From: an uncultured Bacteroidota bacterium
Lineage (GTDB): Bacteria; Bacteroidota; Bacteroidia; Flavobacteriales; UA16
Direction: 5' to 3'
DNA: 13,763 nt
Assembly: GCA_902535565.1 (NCBI GenBank)
Contig: CACAUH010000035.1
Coordinates: forward strand, 1-13,763
The translations under genes and the position numbers were made by a program. The notes beneath the pieces were generated by a model. That model searched no databases. It was not told the origin of the DNA and was given only the letters and a program-made list of their open reading frames with translations. Positions 1 to 6,384 of the stretch are shown piece by piece. Each line of letters opens with the position of its first letter. The stretch's first letter is position 1.

Positions 1-55
1 CGAACCTGACACTGACTGCTCCGAGCCTGACCGCTACCGCATCGTAGTCGAGTAA
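1..55 (+). CDS. C-terminal end of an upstream array protein (partial)
   Basis: The frame beginning at base 2 is open and ends at a TAA at 53-55, giving the tail CSEPDRYRIVVE. The gene starts outside the window, so its function cannot be assigned. It ends in Glu-stop, as do the four complete array genes downstream, and the next gene's leader repeat begins about 50 bases later, so it is probably another member of the same array. With only 17 codons visible the coding call rests on this context. Confidence 0.45.
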   Translation, partial: EPDTDCSEPDRYRIVVE

Positions 56-105
56 GCCGCCCCACCGGCCACCACATTTACCCAATACTTGGACATTTCG
101 CGTGT

Positions 106-182
106 GATGCACACCGGCGATGTTGTGCGCCTACAAAGTCTATTTGGTGACCGCCTACCCCTAGAGCGAACTTATAGGGACC
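106..182 (+). repeat. Leader repeat, copy C (77 bp, mosaic)
   Basis: This 77-bp block ends exactly at the ATG of the gene at 183. It aligns without gaps to the 77 bp before the ATGs at 895 and 3887 (about 13 mismatches by eye to the 895 copy). Its distal part, starting GATGCACACCGGCGATGTT, is nearly identical to those copies. Its last ten bases and the following ATGAAACGC match the leader at 2834 instead. Homology to the longer copies stops abruptly at 106. It probably carries the promoter and 5' UTR, although no textbook Bacteroidota promoter was found. Confidence 0.75.
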
Positions 183-674
183 ATGAAACGCTTTCTCGCT
201 TGCCTGGCCCTCTGCGCCTCGCTCTCTGCCTCTGCTCAGGATGACAACTGCACTGTACTCGGTGTGCAGGAGTTAAGTCTTGCCTATCAAAACATCAATT
301 CTTCAATTGATTCAGTCACTCAGGCGATTATTTCCATTGCTGATACGCTTCATTCCATCGCAGAGTCTATTTCATTGGCTCAGGATGGCTCGCCTGGTGA
401 AATCAGCGCTATTGAATACGTCGTTGCTCGCGACCACAATCCCATCCATTCTCATATTAGCCCTAACGGATGTGTAGCCGAATATCCGCCTGCTCAAGAA
501 TTCAGCAGCCCTAGTGCAGACACCGTGTTGTCTCGGCTTTCGAATGGCTGGGATTTGCTCTCTCATGAAGTACTAAGTGACCATAACGCATATTACTACC
601 GAGCGAGTTGTCCTGGACAGCAGATAGTCATGTATGACTATCGCCTAATACATCTGACCTTCGCTAAGGAGTGA
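183..674 (+). CDS. Secreted coiled-coil array protein, function unknown
   Basis: The 163-aa product starts with a clear signal peptide, MKRFLACLALCASLSASAQ, almost identical at DNA level to that of the gene at 2834; similarity stops at the predicted cleavage site. Residues about 29-67 form a heptad-like Ile/Leu/Ser-rich coiled-coil candidate. Residues about 115-145 contain an LSNGWDLLS...YYYRA segment resembling the C-terminal end of the 3887 product (LSDGWLPLG...FWRYA). Unlike the other three complete array proteins it has no dockerin-like module. The start at 183 is chosen because a stop codon interrupts the upstream in-frame extension. The body is visibly more AT-rich than the signal-peptide part. 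No catalytic motif was recognised. Confidence 0.75.
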   Translation: MKRFLACLALCASLSASAQDDNCTVLGVQELSLAYQNINSSIDSVTQAIISIADTLHSIAESISLAQDGSPGEISAIEYVVARDHNPIHSHISPNGCVAEYPPAQEFSSPSADTVLSRLSNGWDLLSHEVLSDHNAYYYRASCPGQQIVMYDYRLIHLTFAKE

Positions 675-730
675 TTCTCGCTTCGTCGCGGTCCGCGTCT
701 TTGCTGTATTCACCGCTTGTTGTTGACCCC

Positions 731-894
731 CCGCCTGACGGCCTCGGCCTGGTAGTAGACGACACCCGTTGGTGCCGCCTAAGTAGGGAATCATTCAAAC
801 GCGCTGTGATTGTCACTGATGCACACCGGCGATGTTGCGCGCCTACAAAGTCTTTTTTGCGCTGGCCTACCCCTCGCGCGAACTTGTAGCTGCC
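731..894 (+). repeat. Leader repeat, copy A (164 bp, long form)
   Basis: A 164-bp intergenic block running to the ATG at 895. It aligns ungapped with 3723-3886 with about 17 mismatches by eye (roughly 90% identity), and similarity continues into the first codons (ATGAAGAACCTACTTGC). The last 77 bp are shared with copy C. A short conserved GTGA...TCAC hairpin lies about 90 bp before the ATG. The sequences left of 731 and 3723 are unrelated, so the repeat has a sharp 5' edge inside the intergenic region. Confidence 0.85.
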
Positions 895-2514
895 ATGAAG
901 AACCTACTTGCCGCCTTGCTCTTGGCTCCAATTGCGCTCCTAGCCCAGGAGAACCCAAGCTACGACCCTGACTACAATGGCGACGGCTGCTACTCAATCA
1001 CTGACGTGCTGGGCTTGCTCCCGCTGTTCGGCAGTTGCGTTGAAGCTGACACCACTTGGGCTTGTGGCGACTCTGTTTTTTTTGACAGCTACTGGTATGA
1101 GACGGTGCTGATTGGCGACCAATGCTGGTTTGCTGAAAACTTGCGAACGACGCAGTACGCCAACGGCGACAGCATTCCCGCAGGATTAACTGATGGCGAT
1201 TGGGGCTCGAACACTTCTGGAGCCACTGCGGTGTACGGCGAGGGCAGCAGCACGTGCTACAACCATAGTCCTGACATCGACGCTTGCGATGAAGCGCAGT
1301 CATTGGAAGAGTATGGCCGGTTATACAACTGGTATGCGGTGGACGATGCGCGGGGCCTGTGTCCCACTGGATGGCATGTGCCAACCGACGGAGAGTGGAC
1401 CAATCTGGAGAACTACATCACTTCACAAGGCTTCGACGGTTCAGAGGGAACAGTCTTGAAGTCCACTTATGGATGGTACGAATATGAATGGTACGAAGGC
1501 GGCAACGGCACGGACAACTTTGGGTTTTCGGCCCTTCCGGGCGGCTACCGCCAAATAACCCCTAGCCGCTTCCACCTGGCCGGTGACCACGGCTTCTGGT
1601 GGAGTTCGTCTCCCGAAAACAACTTTGCTTGGAGCCGGACCTTGAAGGGCTACAGTCCAGTCGTCTACCGGTACAACAGCAATCCTACAAACGGATTCTC
1701 CGTCCGCTGCCTGCTAGACGCTCCGTTGCAAGGCTGCACAGACTCCAGCTACATCGAATTCAACCCGAGCGCGGAGCTCGACGACGGAAGCTGCTTGACG
1801 CTATTAGCTCTTGGCTGCACAGACTCGCTGTACGTGGAGTTCGACCCGCTAGCCAACGTTGACGATGGAAGCTGCTTGACGCTTGCGCCGACAGAATTCG
1901 CTTGCGGCGACTCGACGCTCTTCGACAACTACAGTTACTCGACAGTCCTAATCGGTGATCAATGCTGGTTTGCGGAGAACTTGCGAACGACGGTATACGC
2001 AGATGGTTCTGCAATTCCGTCTGTCCCCAACAACGGGTCGTGGTCTGGGTTGAGCACAGGCGCCCGCTGTGATTTCAATAACAGCGATAGCTACGTGACC
2101 AACTATGGGCGCCTGTACAATTGGTATTCAGTAGACAATGTTAGCGGCCTATGCCCGAGCGGCTGGCATGTTCCGACCGCTGGAGAGTGGTCGGATCTAA
2201 AAAATTACATCAGCGCACAAGGCTTCAGTGGAGCCGAAGGCACAGCGTTGAAGTCAACGTCAGGCTGGAATAGTGGCGGCAACGGTACGGATAACTTTGG
2301 ATTTTCAGCCCTTCCAGGCGGCTCCCGCACCGATATTGGCTTCTTCAGCAGTGCTGGAAGCCGCGGCAACTGGTGGAGTTCTTCGCCCAACCCTTCGCTT
2401 GGTGGGTATTTATGGTACCGGTTCCTTGACAGCTACGGCATTCCAGACTTCTACCAGAGTAATAGCAACCCGGTATTCGGATTTTCTGTCCGCTGCCTGC
2501 GCGACAGCGAATAG
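895..2514 (+). CDS. Secreted protein with two FISUMP (Fib_succ_major) domains
   Basis: The 539-aa protein begins with signal peptide MKNLLAALLLAPIALLAQ. A dockerin-like module follows at about residues 22-48 (YDPDYNGDG...ITDVLGLLPLFG). Two FISUMP domains lie at about 56-272 and 336-535. Both show the family hallmarks GDQCWFAENLRTT, YGRLYNWY, GLCP-x-GWHVPT-x-GEW, GNGTDNFGFSALPGG, WWSSSP and GFSVRCL. Two GCTDS...DDGSC calcium-binding-like motifs form the linker. The domains are an internal duplication, still near-identical in stretches of DNA. FISUMP domains adopt a C-type-lectin-like fold and are generally surface or binding modules; no enzyme residues are claimed. An in-frame upstream ATG at 832 exists, but the signal peptide supports 895. 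No T9SS sorting domain is visible. Confidence 0.9.
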   Translation: MKNLLAALLLAPIALLAQENPSYDPDYNGDGCYSITDVLGLLPLFGSCVEADTTWACGDSVFFDSYWYETVLIGDQCWFAENLRTTQYANGDSIPAGLTDGDWGSNTSGATAVYGEGSSTCYNHSPDIDACDEAQSLEEYGRLYNWYAVDDARGLCPTGWHVPTDGEWTNLENYITSQGFDGSEGTVLKSTYGWYEYEWYEGGNGTDNFGFSALPGGYRQITPSRFHLAGDHGFWWSSSPENNFAWSRTLKGYSPVVYRYNSNPTNGFSVRCLLDAPLQGCTDSSYIEFNPSAELDDGSCLTLLALGCTDSLYVEFDPLANVDDGSCLTLAPTEFACGDSTLFDNYSYSTVLIGDQCWFAENLRTTVYADGSAIPSVPNNGSWSGLSTGARCDFNNSDSYVTNYGRLYNWYSVDNVSGLCPSGWHVPTAGEWSDLKNYISAQGFSGAEGTALKSTSGWNSGGNGTDNFGFSALPGGSRTDIGFFSSAGSRGNWWSSSPNPSLGGYLWYRFLDSYGIPDFYQSNSNPVFGFSVRCLRDSE

Positions 2515-2709
2515 CTACCCAGCTAATTCATCCACCAGCTTCTGGATCTCCCGCACTTTAAGCTGCTGCTAAATGCCGTCCAGCTCCATCGCTCTCCGGC
2601 TCATAGCCTCCAGCATCTTCAGCCCGACGTAAGCTCGGCTGTCGTCAAGCGGAACGCTCCTGCGCAGCTCAGCTGCAGCTGTAGCAAGGCTATTTAGCTC
2701 CTCCTTCAT
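2515..2709 (-). pseudogene. Small antisense ORF, 46 aa, or 63 codons if its internal TAG is ignored
   Basis: On the minus strand an ATG at 2709 opens a 46-codon frame (MKEELNSLATAAAELRRSV...) ending at TAG 2569-2571. The same frame continues for 17 more sensible codons (QQLKVREIQKLVDELAG) to a TAG at 2515-2517. That second stop abuts the convergent gene's stop in the hexamer TAGCTA. The composition (Ala, Leu, Glu, Arg, Lys) predicts one long amphipathic helix or coiled coil. It is either a 46-aa protein or a 63-codon gene with an amber mutation. I do not recognise the family. It is the only minus-strand gene candidate within the secreted-protein array. Confidence 0.4.
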
Positions 2710-2783
2710 GCTCTAACATGGTGAGCAGAAGCTTGCCAGCTACAAGCTCTTTGCTTGCGTGCTCCAGGCGTTTGTGGGCGTTG

Positions 2784-2833
2784 ACAAAGTGAGCTTGGTG
2801 CTGAGGGTTACAAAGCCCGAAATTGTAGGGACC
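2784..2833 (+). repeat. Leader repeat, copy D (divergent, about 50 bp)
   Basis: The 50 bases before the ATG at 2834 begin with ACAAAGT, exactly 50 bases upstream as in copy C, and end with TGTAGGGACC where copy C has TATAGGGACC. The middle has diverged (TTGGTG is retained). The GATGCACACCGGCGATGTT block of the other copies is absent. This is the second leader class, paired with the MKRF-type signal peptide. Confidence 0.5.
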
Positions 2834-3682
2834 ATGAAACGCTTTCTTGCTTGCCTGGTGCTCTGTGCCTCGCTCTCTGCCTCTGCGCAGGTTGTCTACC
2901 CTTACAATCCTGACGCGAATGGTGATAGTGCAATCACGTCTGGTGATCTGTTGGACTTTCTCCCAGTGTTCGCGACAGCGTTTACGCCGCAGGGAATAAC
3001 CATTGATGGAGTGCCTCTCGATGAATGGCTTGCAGACCTTGAAGCAGTCGTTAATAGCAATGCCGCCTCAATCGAAAGCCTATTCGCTATGCAGTCACAG
3101 ATTAATGCGCTTGAGACTGCTAACGACAACCTCCAATCACAAATCAACTCACTACAGGACCAACTCAACAACCTCACGTTTAACGTTGACGGGTTGCCGC
3201 CATGTATTGACGTAGATGATGACGGCATCTGCGACTTCGCTGATGCATGCGAAGGAACTTCAATAAGTTTTTGGGCGATGGCGACGGAAGGCGGTGATTT
3301 TGAGGAATTTGATATGCTGACCTCAAATATGATTGCTTACGACGCAGAATTGAATTCATTAGACCTGTCAGGTGTTTGTTCGGACAATTCGATTTTACAA
3401 AGCGCAAATTTCAATTCGTCCAACCTCGATAATGCGGCTTTCACGAATTGTGATTTGAGGAATTCAACTATCATAAACGGCTCTTATGAGAATTTGGATT
3501 TGAGCGGTTCTGATATATCGAATAGTCAAATATGCAATGACTGGTCTTCAGTCATTTTGGATGGAGTAGTCGGAACATGTCTACGTTCCTGTCCAGGTCT
3601 TCTGCTGCCCGATGGATACTCTCTCGTGCCGAATGAAGATTGCGGATGCTGCGTTCCTACATATGATTTAGTAGCTGAGTGA
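2834..3682 (+). CDS. Secreted protein: dockerin-like module, coiled coil, pentapeptide-like repeats
   Basis: The 282-aa protein begins with signal peptide MKRFLACLVLCASLSASAQ. A dockerin-like segment follows (YNPDANGDSAITSGDLLDFL), then a coiled coil at about residues 62-115 (repeats such as LQSQINSLQDQLNNL). A short acidic Ca-binding-like motif comes next (DVDDDGICDFADAC). Residues about 170-232 are pentapeptide-like (ANFNSSNLDNAAF, CDLRNSTI, LDLSGSDISNSQI), suggesting a short right-handed beta helix. A Cys-rich tail ends in VAE. The start is set by the signal peptide; the frame is open further upstream to a GTG at 2759. The body from about 3240 is markedly AT-rich compared with its signal-peptide segment. 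The role is unknown; an extracellular structural or binding role is an inference. Confidence 0.8.
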   Translation: MKRFLACLVLCASLSASAQVVYPYNPDANGDSAITSGDLLDFLPVFATAFTPQGITIDGVPLDEWLADLEAVVNSNAASIESLFAMQSQINALETANDNLQSQINSLQDQLNNLTFNVDGLPPCIDVDDDGICDFADACEGTSISFWAMATEGGDFEEFDMLTSNMIAYDAELNSLDLSGVCSDNSILQSANFNSSNLDNAAFTNCDLRNSTIINGSYENLDLSGSDISNSQICNDWSSVILDGVVGTCLRSCPGLLLPDGYSLVPNEDCGCCVPTYDLVAE

Positions 3683-3722
3683 GCTCCTTGTGTGATTGAA
3701 ATCAGCAAAGATCTTCCACCGC

Positions 3723-3886
3723 CCGCCTGACGGCCTCGGTCTGGTAGTAGACGACACCCGTTGGTGCCGCCTTCATAGGGAATCATTCAACCACGCTGTG
3801 ATCGTCACTGATGCACACCGGCGATGTTATGCGCCTACAAAGTCTTTTTTGCGCTGGTCTACCCCCAGCGCGAACTTGCCGAAACC
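3723..3886 (+). repeat. Leader repeat, copy B (164 bp, long form)
   Basis: This is the second long copy, the same length as 731-894 and about 90% identical to it, ending at the ATG at 3887 and continuing into the same MKNLL coding start. Mismatches concentrate in the last ten bases before the ATG and in two small patches (around 3772-3776 and 3791-3794). The genes downstream of the two copies encode unrelated bodies, so the repeat is not explained by duplication of whole genes. Confidence 0.85.
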
Positions 3887-4555
3887 ATGAAGAACCTACT
3901 TGCTTGTCTTGCATTGCTTGCTGCTTTCAGCACCACAGCGCAGAATAACGGCTTTCAATTCCCTTACAACCCAGATGCGGAACCTGATGGCTACATCGGG
4001 GTTCATGACATACTAGAGGTGTTGGCGTGGTTTGGTGCTGAGTGGGAAGTCGCAACCCTAGACGCTGACAGCACCTCTGCGATTGTGCTTGTCAATAATC
4101 AGACTAGCTGGATGCAGTGCAAGCAACAATGCAAAACGCTAGGTAAAGAATGGGACATCATTAGCGTTGACGGCTCTGCTGTTCATCTAGACACACTCAC
4201 GTCTTCAATGGTTCTCCTTAATTGGGGTGATCCAGATGAGCCGCTCGCCCAGTGGTTCGTAAACGATTACGACAAACAAGATGGCCCATTGAGCATTGGG
4301 GGTTTCGGACCTTATATGTATCAATTGGGTAGAGCAGACGGGCAGGACCTCACTTGCTGGTGCGAAGCCAAAGTGAGACCTGAGATAGAGTACTCAGTCT
4401 GTCCAGGTCCAGAAGTGGGCTTGGACTCTGATGGAGTTTGGCCACACTTTCAGTCTTGCGTTGATTTAAAACTCTCTGACGGCTGGCTGCCATTGGGCGG
4501 GTTGACGATTGAAGACCAAATACCGAGGCAAGCCTTCTGGCGCTACGCCGAATGA
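3887..4555 (+). CDS. Secreted array protein with dockerin-like module, function unknown
   Basis: The 222-aa protein has signal peptide MKNLLACLALLAAFSTTAQ. A dockerin-like segment follows (FPYNPDAEPDGYIGVHDIL...LAWFGAEW), and then an unrecognised body of about 150 residues. The tail contains CPGPEV and a GW motif (LKLSDGWLPLGG...AFWRYAE) resembling the C-terminal part of the 183 product. Five of the six body cysteines lie in CKQQC, CWC and CPGP-type contexts, compatible with extracytoplasmic disulfides. An upstream in-frame ATG at 3824 would add a non-signal-like extension and is disfavoured. It is the last plus-strand gene of the array and converges on the mobile-element operon. Confidence 0.75.
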   Translation: MKNLLACLALLAAFSTTAQNNGFQFPYNPDAEPDGYIGVHDILEVLAWFGAEWEVATLDADSTSAIVLVNNQTSWMQCKQQCKTLGKEWDIISVDGSAVHLDTLTSSMVLLNWGDPDEPLAQWFVNDYDKQDGPLSIGGFGPYMYQLGRADGQDLTCWCEAKVRPEIEYSVCPGPEVGLDSDGVWPHFQSCVDLKLSDGWLPLGGLTIEDQIPRQAFWRYAE

Positions 4556-4576
4556 AGAAGGGCCACCCCGCTGGGC

Positions 4577-4592
4577 AGCCCTGACAAGGGCT
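4577..4592. terminator. Hairpin between convergent transcription units
   Basis: AGCCCT-GACA-AGGGCT is a perfect 6-bp stem with a 4-base loop. It lies between the plus-strand stop at 4555 and the minus-strand stop at 4594. There is no strong T tract on either side, so it may be a bidirectional transcription end or simply a 3' stabilising hairpin. Confidence 0.45.
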
Positions 4593-4593
4593 A

Positions 4594-5118
4594 CTATGTC
4601 CCTAAGACATCTCTCAACCTATCTCCGAGGGTACGCTTGTTCCTACTCCATTTCTTCTGGTTGTAGATGTTGTGATTTCCGCTTTGAACTCCTCGAAAAG
4701 GCGGGGCTCGATTTAGCTCCTCTCGCGCTGGCGCTTGAACGCGTTCCACGTATTGATTCAAACATCGCATCACCCATGCCTGGTCAGCACTGTTGAAGTG
4801 AGGATCATAATCACCCCTCATCAAACCCCTGAAGAAGGGAATAAACTCCTCTAACATCATCTGCGGGTGACACTCGACTATGTTGTGCATCAATATTGCA
4901 AAGCCCTCAGGCGAATCAATTTTCCTGACAGCCCCAATGTGCTCGAATGTCTTCGCACACAAAGCATAAAACGCTTTTTCTGTCTCTTCCGGCAACTTCA
5001 TCATCGCGGAACGCACTGTTGTGCCGGTTTCCAGAGCCTCCTTCACACTAATCACGGTGCCGTTTTGCATACTCCTCAAGCTCTTTGAGCATTCTCGAAG
5101 TTTTATTTCCTGATTCAT
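4594..5118 (-). CDS. Unrecognised mobile-element protein (possibly replication-associated)
   Basis: The frame is 174 codons from the ATG at 5118, overlapping the upstream gene by 71 bp. An internal ATG at 5070, preceded by GAGGAG, would give 158 aa with only a 23-bp overlap and is a reasonable alternative. The central part (MLEEFIPFFRGLMRGDYDP...WVMRCLNQYVERV) is helical and loosely resembles small replication-linked proteins of Bacteroidota phages and integrative elements (a 'E-x-x-x-x-F...G...W...Y' pattern). This is a family impression only. The C-terminus is basic and polar. It is the last gene of the integrase operon, so an accessory replication or maintenance role is an inference. Confidence 0.65.
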   Translation of the reverse strand: MNQEIKLRECSKSLRSMQNGTVISVKEALETGTTVRSAMMKLPEETEKAFYALCAKTFEHIGAVRKIDSPEGFAILMHNIVECHPQMMLEEFIPFFRGLMRGDYDPHFNSADQAWVMRCLNQYVERVQAPAREELNRAPPFRGVQSGNHNIYNQKKWSRNKRTLGDRLRDVLGT

Positions 5119-5521
5119 TATAGGTATTCTTATATCTATTCTTATTTCTATTGTTATATGTGGTCATTTTGACATCAGGGTAAAGGACAGAATGGCCATG
5201 GCTATTGTCTGATTGACGCGTGCCTGTGTCAGATTGCCTTTTACCGTAGTCATATTGACGCTCAGAAGACAGCCTCATCTGGCGCTTCTCTCCATTTCGC
5301 GATGGCTCAACTAAGAGGTGAGCACTGTGCTCAAGGTCCCTGAGAATTCGCTGAATCGTGCGAGTAGAACACCCACATAGTTTGGATAAGTAGGTGTTGG
5401 ACACAAAGGCAACCTTGCCACTAAACTCCCACCCAATAATCTCTGCAAGTATCAGCTTCTGATTTCCGGATAAGGTCTCGTCGGCCAGTACTTCATTCGG
5501 TATCCAAAGTCCTTCTCTCAT
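5048..5521 (-). CDS. HTH_36-like helix-turn-helix protein
   Basis: The 157-aa product opens with GLWIPNEVLADETLSGNQKL, followed by a winged-helix region. Residues about 40-65 (VSNTYLSKLCGCSTRTIQRI) give the recognition helix-turn-helix, typical of HTH_36-type N-terminal domains found in plasmid and phage replication initiators and DnaD-like proteins. The second half is low-complexity, basic and Asn/Tyr/Arg-rich, with AT-rich DNA, and lacks a visible catalytic domain. The ATG at 5521 is well placed ahead of the domain. It lies in the integrase operon, 37 bp downstream of the excisionase-like gene. A DNA-binding role in replication or control of the element is likely. Confidence 0.75.
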   Translation of the reverse strand: MREGLWIPNEVLADETLSGNQKLILAEIIGWEFSGKVAFVSNTYLSKLCGCSTRTIQRILRDLEHSAHLLVEPSRNGEKRQMRLSSERQYDYGKRQSDTGTRQSDNSHGHSVLYPDVKMTTYNNRNKNRYKNTYNESGNKTSRMLKELEEYAKRHRD

Positions 5522-5558
5522 AGCAGCTGATCAACCATTGAATAATCAAGCCGAGAGA

Positions 5559-5840
5559 TTAAATAGACCGCCCCCGCTCCAACTGACTCACCTTGATGGC
5601 TTTTTGCTGCTCCGTTAAACCATCGCAACTGTCAACGTAGGCAATGACATCACCATAGTTGACTACGGCCTTACGCCCGCTGCTCGGATATTTTATCGGT
5701 ATCCCTTCACGTTTGCACAAGCGACGGAAGTTGTCAGGCTGATAGCCTAACCAGGTAGCCACTAGTGAAAGGCTGAAATAAAGGAACCTTGGGTCGATGG
5801 GTGCGATAAACCGCCCATCCAAGTCTTGAATATTGTTCAT
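5559..5840 (-). CDS. Excisionase / MerR-like small DNA-binding protein
   Basis: The 93-aa product (ATG at 5840; an adjacent TTG at 5843 is less likely) contains a winged-helix of the excisionase type. The pattern is VATWLGYQPDNFRRLCKREG (helix-turn-helix), then IPIKYPSSGRKAVVNYGDVI (wing and second helix). Small proteins of this type act as recombination directionality factors or repressors next to tyrosine recombinases. Its position between the 161-aa protein and the HTH_36 gene fits. It could instead be a purely transcriptional regulator. Confidence 0.65.
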   Translation of the reverse strand: MNNIQDLDGRFIAPIDPRFLYFSLSLVATWLGYQPDNFRRLCKREGIPIKYPSSGRKAVVNYGDVIAYVDSCDGLTEQQKAIKVSQLERGRSI

Positions 5841-5898
5841 CAAGGCAAACCACTTGCATCCGTGGCGCCATAAAAATCAGTTTTGCTAAGTATTGCAC

Positions 5899-6384
5899 TT
5901 AGGTCTTTTCAAGCCACATTCTAACCGACTTGGGAAACTTCGTGTTGATTGGTTCCGAAGCTTCTGAACGCTTTTTGACCTTCTGCTCGGCCTCAGCGTA
6001 CTGTTCAGGGTTACGGCCTGCTCGCTGCTTTGCGAACTTGAGAGCATTCTTCTGGTCGTTCGTAAAGTCTAAACCGAGTAATGAGCAAGCAAGAAACTCT
6101 AATTCATTGCGGCTAGACTTATCCCTGTCATGCACCATGTCTACAAGCACCAATGCCTCCATGCTCGATAATTCTGTAGTCCTGAGGTTCTGTGCTTCTT
6201 GCTTTTCACGAAACTCAATCAGACTAAGTAACTCCTCCTCATATGGAAGTTGCTTATTGACATTCACTCGGAACAAATCAGCTATTCTTCGCAATTCTGA
6301 GTCCGGCTTGCTTCGCACTCGATGCAACTCTAGCTTGAGTTCTTCCAAGGTCATTTTCGAAAGCCTGTCAGCATCATAACTCAT
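5899..6384 (-). CDS. Unrecognised 161-aa charged helical protein, coupled to the integrase
   Basis: The start codon overlaps the integrase stop in ATGA (6381-6384), a classic sign of translational coupling. The product is rich in Glu, Lys, Leu and Arg and appears largely helical. It has no signal peptide or membrane segment and no recognised domain, and it ends in a basic SVRMWLEKT. A role in integration, excision or its control is inferred only from the coupling. The 58 bp to the next gene contain nothing distinctive. Confidence 0.7.
   Translation of the reverse strand: MSYDADRLSKMTLEELKLELHRVRSKPDSELRRIADLFRVNVNKQLPYEEELLSLIEFREKQEAQNLRTTELSSMEALVLVDMVHDRDKSSRNELEFLACSLLGLDFTNDQKNALKFAKQRAGRNPEQYAEAEQKVKKRSEASEPINTKFPKSVRMWLEKT

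Noticed and set aside
832..894. In-frame N-terminal extensions of the 895 and 3887 genes (starts at 832 and 3824, reading MLxAYKVFFAL)
   Set aside because: The extensions are similar only because the DNA is a repeat. The equivalent frame in copy C has a stop codon, and a classical signal peptide begins at the downstream ATG.
832..2514. An active diversity-generating retroelement
   Set aside because: No reverse transcriptase, accessory gene or template repeat is present, and differences between the FISUMP copies are not adenine-specific.
3702..3776. A 24-codon antisense ORF in copy B (MKAAPTGVVYYQTEAVRRAV)
   Set aside because: Copy A lacks the start codon, having TAG just upstream, and has a different tail. 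Conservation is explained by the repeat itself.
731..3886. The leader repeats as attC sites of a chromosomal integron
   Set aside because: I found no GTTRRRY/RYYYAAC pair or long imperfect palindrome spanning the repeat. The repeats sit upstream of, and extend into, the coding starts rather than downstream of the ORFs, and the recombinase is a phage-type integrase, not a clear IntI.
3696..3890. A plus-strand ORF through the repeat (PPDGLGLVVDDTRW...), also open in copy A
   Set aside because: Mismatches between the two copies are not biased to third positions, and the frame stops early in copy C. It is an open frame in a repeated non-coding block.
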